NCBI GenBank assembly: GCA_946811185.2
Contig: OX328103.1
Location: 2,232,001-2,296,000, forward strand
Direction: 5' to 3'
Source of the DNA: Hippopus hippopus
Lineage: Eukaryota > Mollusca > Bivalvia > Cardiida > Cardiidae
Length of the DNA: 64,000 bases
Shown: piece after piece, positions 22,601 through 33,114 of the stretch
Position numbering within the stretch: the first letter of the stretch is position 1
How the letters are laid out: each line of letters begins with the position of its first letter
Program-made: the position numbers and the translations under genes
Notes under the pieces: model-generated
What the model was told of the DNA's origin: nothing
Database searches by the model: none
What the model saw: the letters and a program-made list of their open reading frames with translations, nothing else

Positions 22601-24176
22601 TGGACCCAGGCTGTTAACTAACCTGTATACATGAATTTCAACATTGTCTCAAAGATGGCCGGCTCCACATCGTGTAACGTGACAATTCCACCACGAGTCT
22701 CTACCACGTCATGGTTAAACATCGCTTCAAAATAGGCTGACATCGCACTCAAAATGACCTGAAAAAATAAAATAAGGTTTAAACATCTTAATCATCCTCT
22801 CTGAAAAAAGGTGCTTAAAGCATTTGCAAAAACTATCGACCCAGGTCAGCCTGCGCAGTCCGCGCAGGCTGACCTGGGTCGAAACTTTTTGCATTTTATA
22901 AATTCTCTGCATGTCAAAGAACCAGTGTACATCACTATTCAGTTGGTTGCTATACAAAGTGGATTTTATGGATCCATAATTATGTGATGACTTGCTTGGT
23001 TACTATGCAACACGGAGATACATTAAACTCCCTTTTCGCCAGAGCATGGCTCACCTATTTTCGGTTCCCAACACAATGATTCCTGCAGACAATCTTGCAG
23101 TGGACTATTTATGAAAACATTGTGGTAAGAGAAGAAATTACTCGTGGCGGAAAAACTTTCTCATTGAAGCACAACTTTTTTTCACATAAAGTTAGGCCGT
23201 AGACCCTGATTCATGTCGACTTATCGCAATTTGTGTTATTTTTTTCTCGGGCGTCTGCCACGAATTGTATACTATGAAACAATCGAAATTTATCTTTTTT
23301 CTTTATTTTTTTTAATTTCAATTTGCATTTCCAAATATTGCAAATACCGACTGTAAAATAATCCCTCAGAGGTAAGAAATTAAAACTTAAAATTAACTTC
23401 TGGCGAACAGTCGTCAACAAAAAAAAAAAAAGTTTATGCGAACAGAACCGATTGAAGCCACATCTATCTAAACTTAAATCAAACGATGGCCTTTAAAATC
23501 AACGGAAAAAATGCTATTTAACAATCTCCTATTCACTAACCATTCTTTAGAACATTCTTTGTCTAATTCTCTAAGATGTTGTCATTTGGTTTAGCCAATC
23601 AGAAGTTGTTTTACATCCAAATTTAGAAAATTACGAAGAATAAGACTGAGAACGTTCTTAAAGGCACAGTAAAGGCCAGTATATATAAGCAGGTGACATA
23701 CTTTTAAATTTAAATCACACCATTTAAAAGTATGAAAAATATTGTGGAGATCACAGTCTGTTATCGTGTGGTCGGGCCATATGTTAGTCGCTGGCAGAAA
23801 AAAAGAATTTTAAAATCAGGCAAAAAGTAAACAAAAGACACAGCTACCTGGCAGGTTTCAATCTAGTTTTGAAATTAATTTCTCTGTCAGCAATTAACAC
23901 TTTGACCGACCGTACGATGACAGGTTGTCATCTTCACAATAGTTTTAAATGCTGTGATATAAATTAAAATGCATTTAAACACCCGCTTTGCTTACTTTTG
24001 GGCTTAATTGTTACTTTAAGAATGGTTGTTGAATACGGACCATGAGTCGGCCTTACTTTGTGACACGGAAAAACTTTTCCATCCACGACAATCGTGACGT
24101 CAGCATGGTTACCAGATGACAACATCCTGTCTAAACCGGAAATTAGTGTCCTGGCAAATTTGACCTTGGATTCCAT
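19679..24176 (-). CDS. kelch-like protein (BTB-BACK-Kelch), three exons
   Basis: Substrate adaptor of the KLHL type. Family members use BTB/BACK to bind Cullin-3 ubiquitin ligases and the Kelch propeller to bind substrate. I assemble exon 1 24057-24176 (ATG at 24176, donor GTAAGG), exon 2 22623-22758 (acceptor TTTTTTCAG, donor GTTAGT) and exon 3 19679-21285 (acceptor TATTCAAG). The lengths sum to 1863 nt, 620 codons plus stop, with phases matching. The BTB domain spans exons 1-3: exon 1 has HADVTIVVDGKVFPCHK, exon 2 has YFEAMFNH and ends MYTG, exon 3 continues DDVLNTLNAEQIFKASSML. BACK follows at roughly residues 125-225. Kelch blades occupy about 260-610 with GGRDGT, YGGI and AGGK motifs. 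A serine/acid-rich insert (SFSSDTDEDCGDLPS) interrupts the late blades. The exact KLHL orthologue is not assigned. Introns carry TTAA-1, P1 and AGGCACAG MITEs. Confidence 0.9.
21310..21512 (+). mobile_element. TTAA-1 MITE in kelch intron 2
   Basis: Starts about 25 bp upstream of the exon 3 acceptor on the transcribed strand. TTTACCAAACGACAAAATTT start; hairpin eroded. Confidence 0.7.
21518..21716 (-). mobile_element. TTAA-1 MITE in kelch intron 2
   Basis: Opposite orientation to its neighbour at 21310, so the two form a larger inverted pair within the intron. Hairpin arms GGGGAATGGAGGAAATG / CATTACCTCCATTTCCC. Confidence 0.7.
21757..22112. mobile_element. P1 MITE with internal tandem array
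   Basis: P1 ends GAGCCATGGTCTATGC and CCAGGTCATGGCTTA. The GATCCATAAT segment is expanded into six 23-bp repeats (21923-22061, unit ATAGATTTAATGGATCCCCA plus ATC). Confidence 0.85.
22150..22372 (-). mobile_element. TTAA-1 MITE, degenerate
   Basis: In kelch intron 2: TTTTACCAAACAATACCGAA left, AGTTGTTGTGTCTAGTATGG right, poor hairpin. Confidence 0.55.
22793..23052. mobile_element. P1 MITE beside kelch exon 2
   Basis: Intact core palindrome at about 22840-22882 and CCAGAGCATGGCTCA end. Lies about 35 bp upstream of the exon 2 acceptor in the direction of transcription. Confidence 0.85.
23053..23655. other. kelch intron 1, nothing else recognised
   Basis: AT-rich intron sequence without recognisable repeats or ORFs of interest. 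Confidence 0.4.
23659..24020. mobile_element. AGGCACAG MITE in kelch intron 1
   Basis: About 360-bp element with ends TTAAAGGCACAGTAAAGGCC and GGCTTAATTGTTACTTTAA. A second copy in the same orientation lies at 28340-28700. It ends about 37 bp from the exon 1 donor. Confidence 0.75.
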
Positions 24177-24361
24177 GACCTTGGAAATCAGTATCTTTCA
24201 CGTGTGATTCTTCATTTTCTGCTGGAGAGAGGGAGAAAATGAAAATGGTAATCTAACAATTACTTACATGTCACGTGAAACTGACCGAGACATGTATAAA
24301 ATTTTCTGTCCGATATTTAGGATTTGGTTAGGACCAAAAATATCACGGATAATTTAGATCT

Positions 24362-24872
24362 CTAACTCTTTTCTAAACCACTATATTTTTAGGCTGATCC
24401 AACCTGAGAGCAATTGCTGAAACAAATATGGCTGAAATAATGAGAATTGTCTTTGAAGTATGGAAAACATTGTGGGAAAGGAAAAGAGCAAGGCATGCGG
24501 GTGCCAAGTTGCCAACGCTGGACTGCAGGTGCTTGATTTTCAGTGAAAATTCTAAGTAAAAAAGAGGGACATAACTGTGTCAAAGCATTTTGATAATAAC
24601 CTGCTCTTCTTGTATAGGTTCCCCTTTTGACAGTTAACAACTTGTCTAAGTTTGAAGTAAATATCTTCAGTAATAATCGATATTTATAAAATGTCAAAAT
24701 TTTTGTACGACAGCAGACGCAGACGGCAAGGCTACGGTAACAACTCGACGTATTCTTCGAAATCAGCCGAGCTAAAGATGTGGGACACCAATATTTCATT
24801 CTTTTCCTGCAATGTTTTCTATAGCCTTTTTCACCGGTTCACTGAAACACGAGGTTGTTTTGTATAAGTTAA
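24362..24872 (+). mobile_element. TTAA-1 MITE interrupted by another repeat
   Basis: Left half to about 24486 and right half from about 24775 (TTCCTGCAATGTTTTCTATAG ... TAAGTTAA) are separated by ~290 bp containing AGAGGGACATAACTGTGTCAAA, a phrase I associate with common molluscan repeats. Confidence 0.6.
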
Positions 24873-25139
24873 TCTCAGGATTTAATTGTGCAAGTTGTTA
24901 AATAAAGTATAACGATTATCAAATAGATCTACTAAAAATAATAGAATCCCAAAATACATATTTTACATGACCGGTTATTCCCCCAGAGCATCTTCAAACA
25001 TCGGGACTCGCTGTTATATGTAATATAACCTTTATTCTTCTAAATGATATATATATTTCAATGAAATGGGCATTCTCAGTGCAAATATTACAATTCCAAA
25101 GATGTTTTTTTTAAGGATACCCGACAAAGGACCTGAAAT
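24873..25139. other. gene-free, nothing recognised
   Basis: No features seen. Confidence 0.4.
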
Positions 25140-25460
25140 TTAGATCAAGTGTTGTTGTTGTTGCTGCCCTTCTTCTTCTTTTTTCTTATTCTTCTTCTTC
25201 CCGCAAAAAATTTCATGCTTTGAAAATGACAGGATGCTTCCTTCCTTCCTTCTTTCTTTCCTTACTTCCTTCCTTTTTCTGTCCATTCCTTCTTTTTTCT
25301 GTCCATTCCTTCCTTCTTTTCTTCCTTCCTCCCTTTCTTCATTCCTTTCATCCTTTTTCTGTCCATTCCTTCCTTTTTCTGTCCATTTCTTCCTTCTTTC
25401 TCTCCTTCCTTCCTTCCGTCCGTCCTTCCTTCCTTCCTTTCTCTCTCTCACTGTACTAGA
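25140..25460. repeat. pyrimidine-rich TTCC/TTCT microsatellite
   Basis: Long imperfect TTCC tract with a repeated TTTTTCTGTCCATTCC phrase. The overlapping ORFs on both strands are low-complexity artefacts. Confidence 0.9.
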
Positions 25461-25515
25461 CAACAAAAGACGGTGAGACGGTTGATAATCAAACCATTAG
25501 CATACAACAAACTAA

Positions 25516-26200
25516 ACATCAAGCAATTTATAGAATAAATCTTTAGAGGGGTGGAAAACATTGTAGGAAAAGGAGAAAATGCTGGTAACCAGTATTTTTC
25601 TACTTTTAACTTGATATTTTCATATGTCGTCTTACTTGTGATCGTATTTTTTGGTAAAACAGCTCAATTATACAACGACAGGTAAACCTAACTGCTTTAC
25701 ACTTTATACCAGACGATAAAATTTTGGACTTGATCGAATTAAAAGCAATTGCAGACTACAAAATAAACGTAACACAAATGATCATTTCTGTCTTTGAAAG
25801 GAGAGAAAACAATGTGGGAAAAACAGAAATGCTTGTTACCAGCATATTTATACCTTTTCCGACAATGCAAAGCAGTCTCCAGCAGGGTCGTATTTTCGGT
25901 GAACCAGTTCAATTATACAATAACGCGTAAACCTAATCGTTTTAACTCTTACCAAAACAAAAACATTTGAACAGTACCAAATTGAAAGCATTTGCAGACG
26001 ACAAAATAAATGTAGATGAAATGACGATTTCTGTCTATAAAGGGGTAGAAAAGCTTGTGGGGAAAAGGAGAATATGCTTGTTACCAGCATTTTCTCCTTT
26101 TCCCACAATGTTTTCAAAAGCCGTCTTTCTCAGCATCGGTTTTATTTTTGATAAACCAGTTCAACTACACAATAACACGAACACCTAATCGTTTCAAGTA
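25516..26200 (+). repeat. tandem array of three TTAA-1 copies
   Basis: Three TTAA-1 copies (about 25516-25662, 25698-25930, 25942-26200) share a linker (GTTCAATTATACAA ... GTAAACCTAATCGTTT) at 25672, 25907 and 26159, spacing about 236 and 252 bp. The shared linker implies tandem duplication of MITE plus flank, not three insertions. Confidence 0.75.
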
Positions 26201-26253
26201 CCGATATTTCCCTTTATGTACGGAAGAAAACTATTAAAAATTTAAACCGTTTA

Positions 26254-26612
26254 CCCCTGGCTTATTCATGCTGAGCTATGACGAAGCGAAACTCTGAAAA
26301 TATTCACTTTTTTCCATCTCCTCCTTACCGAGCGATTTCTGGAATCTTTCGCGAGGGAGAGGGAAAAAAAAGCTCAAGATCAGACAGCACGTCTTCGAAA
26401 TCTGATCTTGTTCACCCTCTAGAATATTTGATTATTAACAAATTTCACCAGTTTAACCCCGGCTTATTCATGCTGAGCTATGACGAAACGAAACTAAAAG
26501 ATAAATCAGTTTTCCCATATTCTCCTTACCACAAGATTTCTTGTATCTCTTGTAGAAAGAGAAAACCCAAGATCAGACTGCACGTCTCCGAGGTCAGATC
26601 TTTATCTAAACT
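26254..26612. repeat. 202-bp direct duplication with palindromic cores
   Basis: CTTATTCATGCTGAGCTATG recurs at 26261 and 26463, followed in each by a TTAA-2-like palindrome (AGATCAGACWGCACGTCT). A third, shorter relative lies near 26973. Confidence 0.7.
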
Positions 26613-26836
26613 CAACTCCGTGATGATGATACCATGCAATACATTACATTATCATGGATCCATAAAATCCATTTTGTCTAACAGCTTACTGAATCATGAG
26701 GTAGAATGGTCCATTGACATGCAGAAAATTGATCAATAGTGGCAGTCTATGTCAGCCTACGCGGACTGCGCAGGCTGACATGGGTCGATACTTTTTGGCA
26801 GATGCATTAAGTCCCCTTTTCCCACAGCATGGCTCA
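26612..26836. mobile_element. P1 MITE
   Basis: Copy in the inverted P1 orientation (ATGGATCCATAAAATCCATT, then palindrome GTCAGCCTACGCGGACTGCG, end CACAGCATGGCTCA). Confidence 0.8.
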
Positions 26837-27029
26837 TTTTTTTCCACACCCTGCTTATCACGCAATCCTCGCTGTCTCTCTGAACAGTGTGGACTGGGAT
26901 CAGCTTGTACATCCTTGTGGTCATATCCCACTCTAATTTCATCGATACCTTCATACATGTAAATCAGGACAAACTTTCGGCTTATTCCTATTGAGTGATG
27001 ACAAAGCAAAACCCATGTTTGAGATATGT

Positions 27030-27216
27030 TTAACTGTACAAAATGACAACAACTTGGACTCGTCTAAACCCAAAGCATGTGCAGACGACAAATTAAATAT
27101 GGCCCAAAGTCAGGAATTTGTCTTTTAAATAGCAGAAACATTGTGGTAAATGGAGAAAATGCTGGTTTTTCTACCACTGGTTCGTTAAAACTCAGGATTC
27201 TATGGTAAACGGTTAA
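27030..27216 (+). mobile_element. TTAA-1 MITE, hairpin deleted
   Basis: TTAACTGTACAAAATGACA start, GTAAACGGTTAA end. The right hairpin arm is missing. A TTAA-2 fragment (CCCTTTCAGCGCG) follows at about 27225-27295. Confidence 0.75.
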
Positions 27217-27454
27217 GTTGAACCCTTTCAGCGCGATAAGAAAAAAAAAAGGGCTTTTGCGGATGGCTTAGATCAAGATCAGACAGCATTAAAAACACAT
27301 AAGTATCTCAGGAAAGATAAAAATATCATTTCCGATATTTATCGTTTTTCTTTATTTCCTTCAAAAAGAATGTTTAACTAATACACAAAACATCTATAAA
27401 TATAAACGTATAAAGATTTTTCACAATTTGAAAATAAATGATACAGACAACGAG

Positions 27455-27464
27455 ATAACAAGAA

Positions 27465-27497
<33 letters not shown>

Positions 27498-27563
27498 GAG
27501 AGAGAGACAAAGAAGGAGGGAGAATGAGACAGGAAAAGAGAAAAGAGAAAAGAGAGAGAGAGA

Positions 27564-27594
<31 letters not shown>

Positions 27595-27645
27595 CAGACA
27601 GCAGACAGACAGACAGACTGACAAACAGAGAAAGAGAGATAGTAA
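27455..27645. repeat. GAGA/GACA microsatellite
   Basis: Purine-rich tract; six overlapping ORFs here are artefacts. Confidence 0.9.
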
Positions 27646-27737
27646 ACAAATGATGACTGGAATTGAAATACCATGGTAATACAACACGCATGTAAATTTT
27701 AATGACAATGCCACGCAGACAACAATAGGGAAAGAAA

Positions 27738-27966
27738 TTAACTCTTTACCAAACGACAAAATTTTAGACTGGTCCAAATTGAAAGCACTTGCAGAGGACA
27801 AAATAAACGTAACTCAAAAATTGAAATTTGCTTCCAGCAGGGTAGAAAACATTGTGGGAAAAGGAGATAATGCTGGTTACCAGTATTTTCTCCTTTTCCC
27901 ACAATGTTTTCAAAAAGCTTCTATCTCAGGGCCGTAAAAACCAGGGATTGTTTGGTAAAGAGTTAA
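27738..27966 (+). mobile_element. TTAA-1 MITE, near-consensus
   Basis: TTAACTCTTTACCAAACGAC start, intact hairpin, GTTTGGTAAAGAGTTAA end. Useful as a reference copy. Confidence 0.9.
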
Positions 27967-28261
27967 AGAAAAAGGGACTATAAAAAACTGAAAGGAGTCA
28001 CAAGCGGACGTTGAACACGTGACCCCAATTAGCGTAACAAAGAACTAATAATGTTGTAGTATATGATACAATGTGATGTTTTACAACAATGTACAATCAT
28101 GTCATGAAAAAAAAAAACATGGTTGTTTTCTTATTGGACCATAAAAAAAAAATCTCAAAACAAAACTAGGGCCAATGGCCCTAAAGCACTCACCTTCGTA
28201 GAGTAATCCAGCAGGACTGACTAGGTTGAATTTTATGTAACATTATCATATAGCGGATTGT
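27967..28261. other. mostly unrecognised
   Basis: Contains the short palindromic phrase AGGGCCAATGGCCCT at about 28168-28183. Otherwise nothing recognised. Confidence 0.4.
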
Positions 28262-28316
28262 GTAGATTCAAGACCATACTGTGCGTTCTGTTCAGTCGAA
28301 TCTTAATCTACACTAC
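28262..28316. repeat. TTAA-2-type palindrome
   Basis: AGATTCAAGACCATACTGTG and its complement, decayed. Confidence 0.55.
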
Positions 28317-28339
28317 ACCCAAAATAATTAGTCATAACT

Positions 28340-28700
28340 TAAAGGCACAGTAAAGGCCAAGATATCAAAGCAGCTGTCATTACACATTTAAATTTAAATC
28401 ATACCATTTAAAAGTATGGAAAATATTGTGGAGACGACAGTCTCTTATCATGTGGTCGGACCATACGTTAGTCGCTAGCAGAATAAAATAATTTTAAAAT
28501 CAGGCAAAAAGTAAACAAAAGACACAGCTACCTGGCAGGTTTTAACATAGTTTTGAAATTAATTTTTCCGTCAGCGACTAATTCTTGGACTGACCGTACA
28601 ATGACAGATTGTAATCTTCACAATAATTTCCGTACTTTTGAATGGTATGATATAAATTCCCGCTTTGTTTATATTTGGCCTTTATTGTTACTTTAACACC
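28340..28700. mobile_element. AGGCACAG MITE, second copy
   Basis: Same ends and interior as 23659-24020 (ACACAGCTACCTGGCAGGTT is shared), terminating TTGTTACTTTAA. Confidence 0.75.
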
Positions 28701-28704
28701 ATAC

Positions 28705-28868
28705 ACCGGATGGTGAAGATTCAAAATTAGACTGCAAGTTCTGTGCAGTCTAATCTTGATCTACACTAAACCTACCATAGTTAGTCATAACTTAGCATCA
28801 TATAGCGGATGGTGTAGATAACAGATCAGACTGTACGTTCTGTGCAGTCTGATCTTAATCTGCGCCGT
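28705..28868. repeat. two TTAA-2-type palindromes in tandem
   Basis: Two palindromes of the GCAGTCTGATCTTGATCT type preceded by CGGATGGTG, about 95 bp apart. Confidence 0.6.
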
Positions 28869-29047
28869 CCGCAATAAAGCTGTTTGGCTCGCCTTTTGGC
28901 AATAAAGAATTAAATTTTGGATCTTCCAACAGATTTAATTGTAAACGTCCATTACATTACATTGCTTCACTGACTAGTCAGATCTTTACAGGTCAAAGCA
29001 ATGGTATTGAAGTAACGTATGTATGTAACATTACTTGAATATTGATT

Positions 29048-29583
29048 AAAGCCCCTGTCACACCAAACTAGTTCTTAAAACGTCTTACCCCGTCCTGACA
29101 TGATCGGAAAACGGGTTACGGTCGGGGTTGAACGTGTAATTTTGACCTGATAATACCTGAAGCCCCTGTCTCACCAAACCTGTTCCTAGAAAGTCTTACC
29201 CCGGTCAACAAAATCGAAAAACGGGCTGCGGTCGGGATAGGACGTGTAATTTCAGTCGGTAAAAAGCAAACGCACTGCCAATTGATGCCCGACTGCACCT
29301 CGTCTCCAATAGGATCGAAGTACGACGACAGTTCTGTTTGTAGTGCGTTCATCTCGTTTTAAGTAGGTTGTCACTCCGTCTAATTACAGGACGGGATGGA
29401 CGGCAAAAAATTTCGAGCAGGCTCAAAGTTCTGGAGCACCCTTCCCGTCCTAACCCGTCCATTAAGTTCGTAAACAGATCGTACAAGGTTGCTAATACGT
29501 CCACTTCGTCCGAACACAGTTCAAGTCCGTTTGGCAAAAATTTTCGGAACGGAGTGAGAACGAGTTTGGTGTGACGGGGGTAT
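29048..29583. mobile_element. GCCCCTGTCACACC TIR element
   Basis: Ends AAGCCCCTGTCACACCAAAC and GTTTGGTGTGACGGGGGTAT are inverted. A second left-end-like phrase occurs at 29161. It is non-coding; the ORFs of 62-78 aa are not supported. Confidence 0.65.
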
Positions 29584-29635
29584 AAGTCTTAAGTTATTCA
29601 GACCGGCTTTAGATCTATAATTCAAACTTTACATA

Positions 29636-29712
29636 TGAGCCCTACTCTGTGAAAAGGGGGCTTAATGCATCTGCAAAAATTTATCGACCCAAATCAGCCT
29701 GCGCAGTCCATT
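29636..29712 (+). mobile_element. P1 MITE, truncated
   Basis: Left end only, GAGCCCTACTCTGTGAAAAG through CAGCCTGCGCAGTCC. Confidence 0.75.
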
Positions 29713-29819
29713 CATTGACTAGTCAGATCTATACAGGTCAAATCAATGGTTTTGAAGTAACGCATACATGTAACATTACTTGAATATCGATAAAGTTAAA
29801 AGTAATTCAGTCTGGCTTT

Positions 29820-30445
29820 AGCCGTGCTCTGTGAAAAGGGGACTTAGTGCATCTGCAAAAAGTATCGACACAGGTCAGCCTGCGCAGTCCGTGCAGGCTG
29901 ACCTGTGTCGAAACTTTTTGATATTTGTCAATTTTTTTTACATGTCAAAGGATCGATCTACCTCCAAATTCAGTTGATTGTTGGACAAAATGGCTTGCAA
30001 CACGCGAAAAGGGGCATTCGGACATTTGCGTAAAGTGTCGTCTCGGGTGGATCGATCTACCTCCAAATTCAGTTGATTGTTGGACAAAATGGCTTGCAAC
30101 ACGCGAAAAGGGGCATTCGGACATTTGTGTAAAGTGTCGTCTCGGATCAACCTGCGCAGTCTGCGCAGGCTAATTCTAGACGGCACTTTACGACTACATT
30201 AGATTTTGTGATACAATAGACTTGCGCAAAACAGAAAATTACATAAAAACGGAAAGTGTCGTGTCGGATTAGCCTGCGCGGACTGCGCAGACTGATCCGA
30301 GACGACACTTTACGCAAATGTCCGAATGCCCCTTTTCGCGTGTTGCAAGCCAAATGGACTTTAAGGATCCACGATTAAATGATGAATTGTTAGAAGGCAT
30401 CATGGGGATGAATGAAACCCCTCTTTGCCAGAGCGAGGCAAATAT
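29820..30445. mobile_element. P1 MITE with nested P2
   Basis: P1 left part to 29992, P2 insertion, then P1 right part (ACTTTAAGGATCCACGATTA ... CCAGAGCGAGGC). A 99-bp segment across the left junction is duplicated in tandem (29950 and 30049). Confidence 0.8.
29993..30355. mobile_element. P2 MITE nested in P1
   Basis: TIRs CTTGCAACACGCGAAAAG / complement. AAATGG on each side looks like the target duplication. Enlarged by the 99-bp duplication at its left end. Confidence 0.8.
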
Positions 30446-30530
30446 CTTTTTTTTTTCTTCACGCCTGATCTTACGGGCCATTAGCTTGCCTTTGCAAATA
30501 AGTACATGTTATTACACAGAAAAGAAATGT

Positions 30531-30650
30531 TTAACTTTTTACTAAACAATCTTTTTAATGACCCAGGTGTCACCGAAAACATTATGGAAAAAGGAGAAAA
30601 TGCAGGTAACCAGCATTTTCTCCTTTTCCCACAATGTTTTGTAACAATGT
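30531..30650 (-). mobile_element. TTAA-1 MITE, truncated
   Basis: TTAACTTTTTACTAAACAAT start and intact hairpin; ends just after it. Confidence 0.7.
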
Positions 30651-30689
30651 ATTCAGAATTTTCCACTGCAGGAGTAAGTTCACATGGGG

Positions 30690-30812
30690 CCCTGCAGGGT
30701 AACCATAGTCGAAACAATGACCAGCGGTGAGAGAGGAATGAATCCTGTCGCTAAGACTATCATCAGTCCTCGGAAAGAAATTGGCCAAGCCGTGGATTCG
30801 TTAACGCTGACC
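30690..30812 (-). mobile_element. tRNA-SINE fragment
   Basis: ACCATAGTCGAAACAATGACC ... GAATCCTGTCGC ... AATTGGCCAAGC, the middle of the SINE on the minus strand. Confidence 0.7.
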
Positions 30813-30854
30813 GACTAGACATTTATATCTACTGGACTAGCTCTGACCGAGTGG

Positions 30855-31195
30855 CAGTTGATTTAGATGCTATATTGTGATATTTAGACGTGACGGAAGG
30901 AAGGAGCATTGTTTATTCTTTATGTCACTCGTCACAACTCGGCCGATTCCGTAAATGCATCTAACCTCGTCCAACACTCTTCACAACTCGGCCGATTCAG
31001 TAACTACAGCGAGGAATTAGATTGATTAAGAAGCTGTATTGTGACATTTAGACGTGAGGGAAGGAAGGAAGCATTATGTATTCTTTATGCCAATCATCAC
31101 ATCTCGGCCGATTCCGTAAATACATCTAACCTCGTCCATCACTCGTCACAACTCGACCAATTCCGTAACTACAGCTGAGGATTAGATCCGAAGAT
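30855..31195. repeat. 162-bp tandem duplication
   Basis: Two diverged units starting near 30872 and 31034 (CTRTATTGTGAYATTTAGACG, AACTCGGCCGATTCCGTAA). Confidence 0.75.
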
Positions 31196-31359
31196 AACTC
31201 GAGGTTTGCCGAATGAGCTTTACGGGAGAAGAAGCAGTATTAGAATAATGTATTCAAACAATGGTGACTAATACTAAAACGGTATTATCCCGCACTAGCA
31301 TATAAAAAGCTTTTTTTATAATGAACTGCCAAGTAGTCCTGACATTTATAACAAAACGT

Positions 31360-31586
31360 TTAACCGTTCACCAGACGACAAAAAATGTAGACTTGTTCAA
31401 ATTGAAAGCATTCGCAGACAACATTTCAGATGTGGCCAAAATAATGGCATTTGTCTGTGATAGAATGGAATACATTGTAGGAAAAGAAGAAAATGCTGGT
31501 TACCAGCATTTTCTTCTTTTCGCACAATGTTTCCAAAAGCCTTCTATAAGGGCCGTTAAAACTTGTGATTGTGTGGTGAAGGATTT
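31360..31586 (+). mobile_element. TTAA-1 MITE
   Basis: TTAACCGTTCACCAGACGAC start and a perfect central hairpin. The right TTAA is lost. Confidence 0.8.
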
Positions 31587-31605
31587 TGATCCTTGCTTAT
31601 CGCCT

Positions 31606-31819
31606 TTAACCCTTTACCAGACGAAATTCTAGAGTTGGACAAACTAAAAACGATTTTAAAAATAACCCGTCAAATTGAATGCTGATGAAATGATGGAATA
31701 TTTTTAAGAGAGGGTAGGTAACACTGTGGGAAAAAGAGAAAATGCTGGTAAGCAGCATTTTTCTCTTTTTCACACAATGTTTTTTGGATAACTTTCACGA
31801 TTGATTGGTAAAGGGTTAA
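31606..31819 (+). mobile_element. TTAA-1 MITE
   Basis: TTAACCCTTTACCAGACGAA start, GGTAAAGGGTTAA end. A TTAA-2-like relic with an eroded palindrome follows to about 31990. Confidence 0.85.
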
Positions 31820-32046
31820 ACTTGCCGGCGACAGTTGCGAATTGAGCGAATTGACTTTATATCAAGATCAGGCGAAACAGAACACGCAATCTGTTTTGGG
31901 ATCTATACTGTCGGATACTTTATGAGATATGCATCGGCCTCGAAATCGGACCTTCTCCTGGACAAACGTTCTTTTCACGTATTGGGCACGTAAAGGGCTA
32001 AATTTTTGTCAGTTACCTGCTACAAGATAAACGGCCCTACCAGGCA

Positions 32047-32052
32047 ACAGTT
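32047..32052 (+). repeat. Polinton target site duplication, left
   Basis: ACAGTT, repeated exactly at 49601-49606. Polinton integration makes 6-bp duplications. Confidence 0.9.
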
Positions 32053-33114
32053 AGTAGTAATTATGGCACTATGCAGGTCAAATTGCCTGCGGCACTATAG
32101 GGGCCAGGCCTTTGTCTTTGACAGTTCAGACTATTGTTAGAGGCCTTTGTCTGTTGGAGGTCAGACTGTCTGTGGCAATATGACGTAATCTTGCATACCT
32201 TTTGTCTGGCTTTCGTTGCCTCCCACCTGCCGAGGCTAGATGACAATTCCAAGCGTGTTTTGGCGCGTTTTGACCGATCAGGCCGGCGCCCGATTGTATA
32301 GAACCGAAAATTCAGCCAAAGCATTCGCCATTGAAAATGCATGAGAACTTTCTCTCAAAGAGGTTGCTCTACTAAAAATGCTTTTGTCTGTGAACGCTTT
32401 TACCCCCCTTACCATTCAAAGTCTAGGTTTTGTATTGACTTTAATGAATAAAATCGTATGGTGTTTAACGCCGTTTTCAACATTTTTGTTGCACTTAAGT
32501 CGCTGCGGCCAGTGCACCTATACATGCTTTCCAGCAGTATCTTTTACCAGGGCATCATTTTCTTTCCAAGTCACTGACTGCTGTCTCACATAACCATTAT
32601 TACGGTCAGCTGTGGTAGAGAAATAAATGGTTTCACAATTTTCAGTCCTCGACCTAGCCAGGGATCGAAGCCACGACCCATCTCAAGTCCTGCACGCTAG
32701 CTATTTAAGAGCTCAGCTTTTAGGTCCTCGCTTCTACATGGAAAAGTTTGCGAAAAACTTACTACGATCCCCAAATAGCGGTGGCATAATATAAAATTCC
32801 CTGTTGGTTTGATCATTAGCTTTCTTAGAAATTCTGATTTTTTTTTTTTATAATTCATGAGACCTTTCGATACTCTCCTGACAGAGTCGCATATCAAAAT
32901 GATTTAATGTTTGAGAAATGTCGACACTCTTCCACGTGATGTCTGGCGCGATTGTATAATATTCTCTGCAAAAATTCAGACAAAGCATTCGCCTCTCATT
33001 AAAAATGCATGAGAAAATGTCGATATTCTTACAAAATAGGTCGCTTTCCGCTGATTAAAATGCGTGATGTCTGGCGCGATTGTATAATATCGTCTGCAAA
33101 AATTCAGACAAAGC
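32053..33114 (+). repeat. Polinton left terminal inverted repeat
   Basis: Matches 48538-49600 inverted with only a few differences (one substitution in the outer 400 bp as read, plus homopolymer length). Contains a minus-strand tRNA-SINE at about 32449-32722 and, at its inner end, a 128-bp tandem repeat. The 93-aa minus-strand ORF near the tip is duplicated in the other repeat and is not considered a gene. Confidence 0.95.
32449..32722 (-). mobile_element. tRNA-SINE inside left TIR
   Basis: Tail GGTGTTTAACGCCGTTTTCA at the left, body CGCTGCGGCCAGTGCACC, B-box region CAGGGATCGAAGCC at about 32660, degenerate head. The same copy is in the right repeat. Confidence 0.8.

Larger units (their letters stand above)
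28966..29797. repeat. direct repeat flanking a TIR element
   Basis: An ~80-bp segment (GACTAGTCAGATCTTTACAG ... TAACATTACTTGAATAT) occurs at about 28966-29048 and 29713-29797, bracketing the TIR element at 29048-29583 and a truncated P1. Confidence 0.6.

Noticed and set aside
25140..25476. ORFs of 79-108 aa on both strands
   Set aside because: Pure TTCC/GGAA microsatellite translation.
27374..27801. Serine/leucine-rich ORFs of up to 126 aa
   Set aside because: GAGA/GACA microsatellite read in several frames, one extending into a TTAA-1 MITE.
32061..32342. 93-aa ORF near the Polinton left tip, identical at 49311-49592
   Set aside because: Identity is explained by the terminal inverted repeats. 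The ORF ends at the element tip, has no recognisable domain and overlaps TIR sequence.
32378..32593. 71-aa ORF repeated at 49060-49275
   Set aside because: Lies over the SINE copy inside each TIR; it is a repeat artefact.
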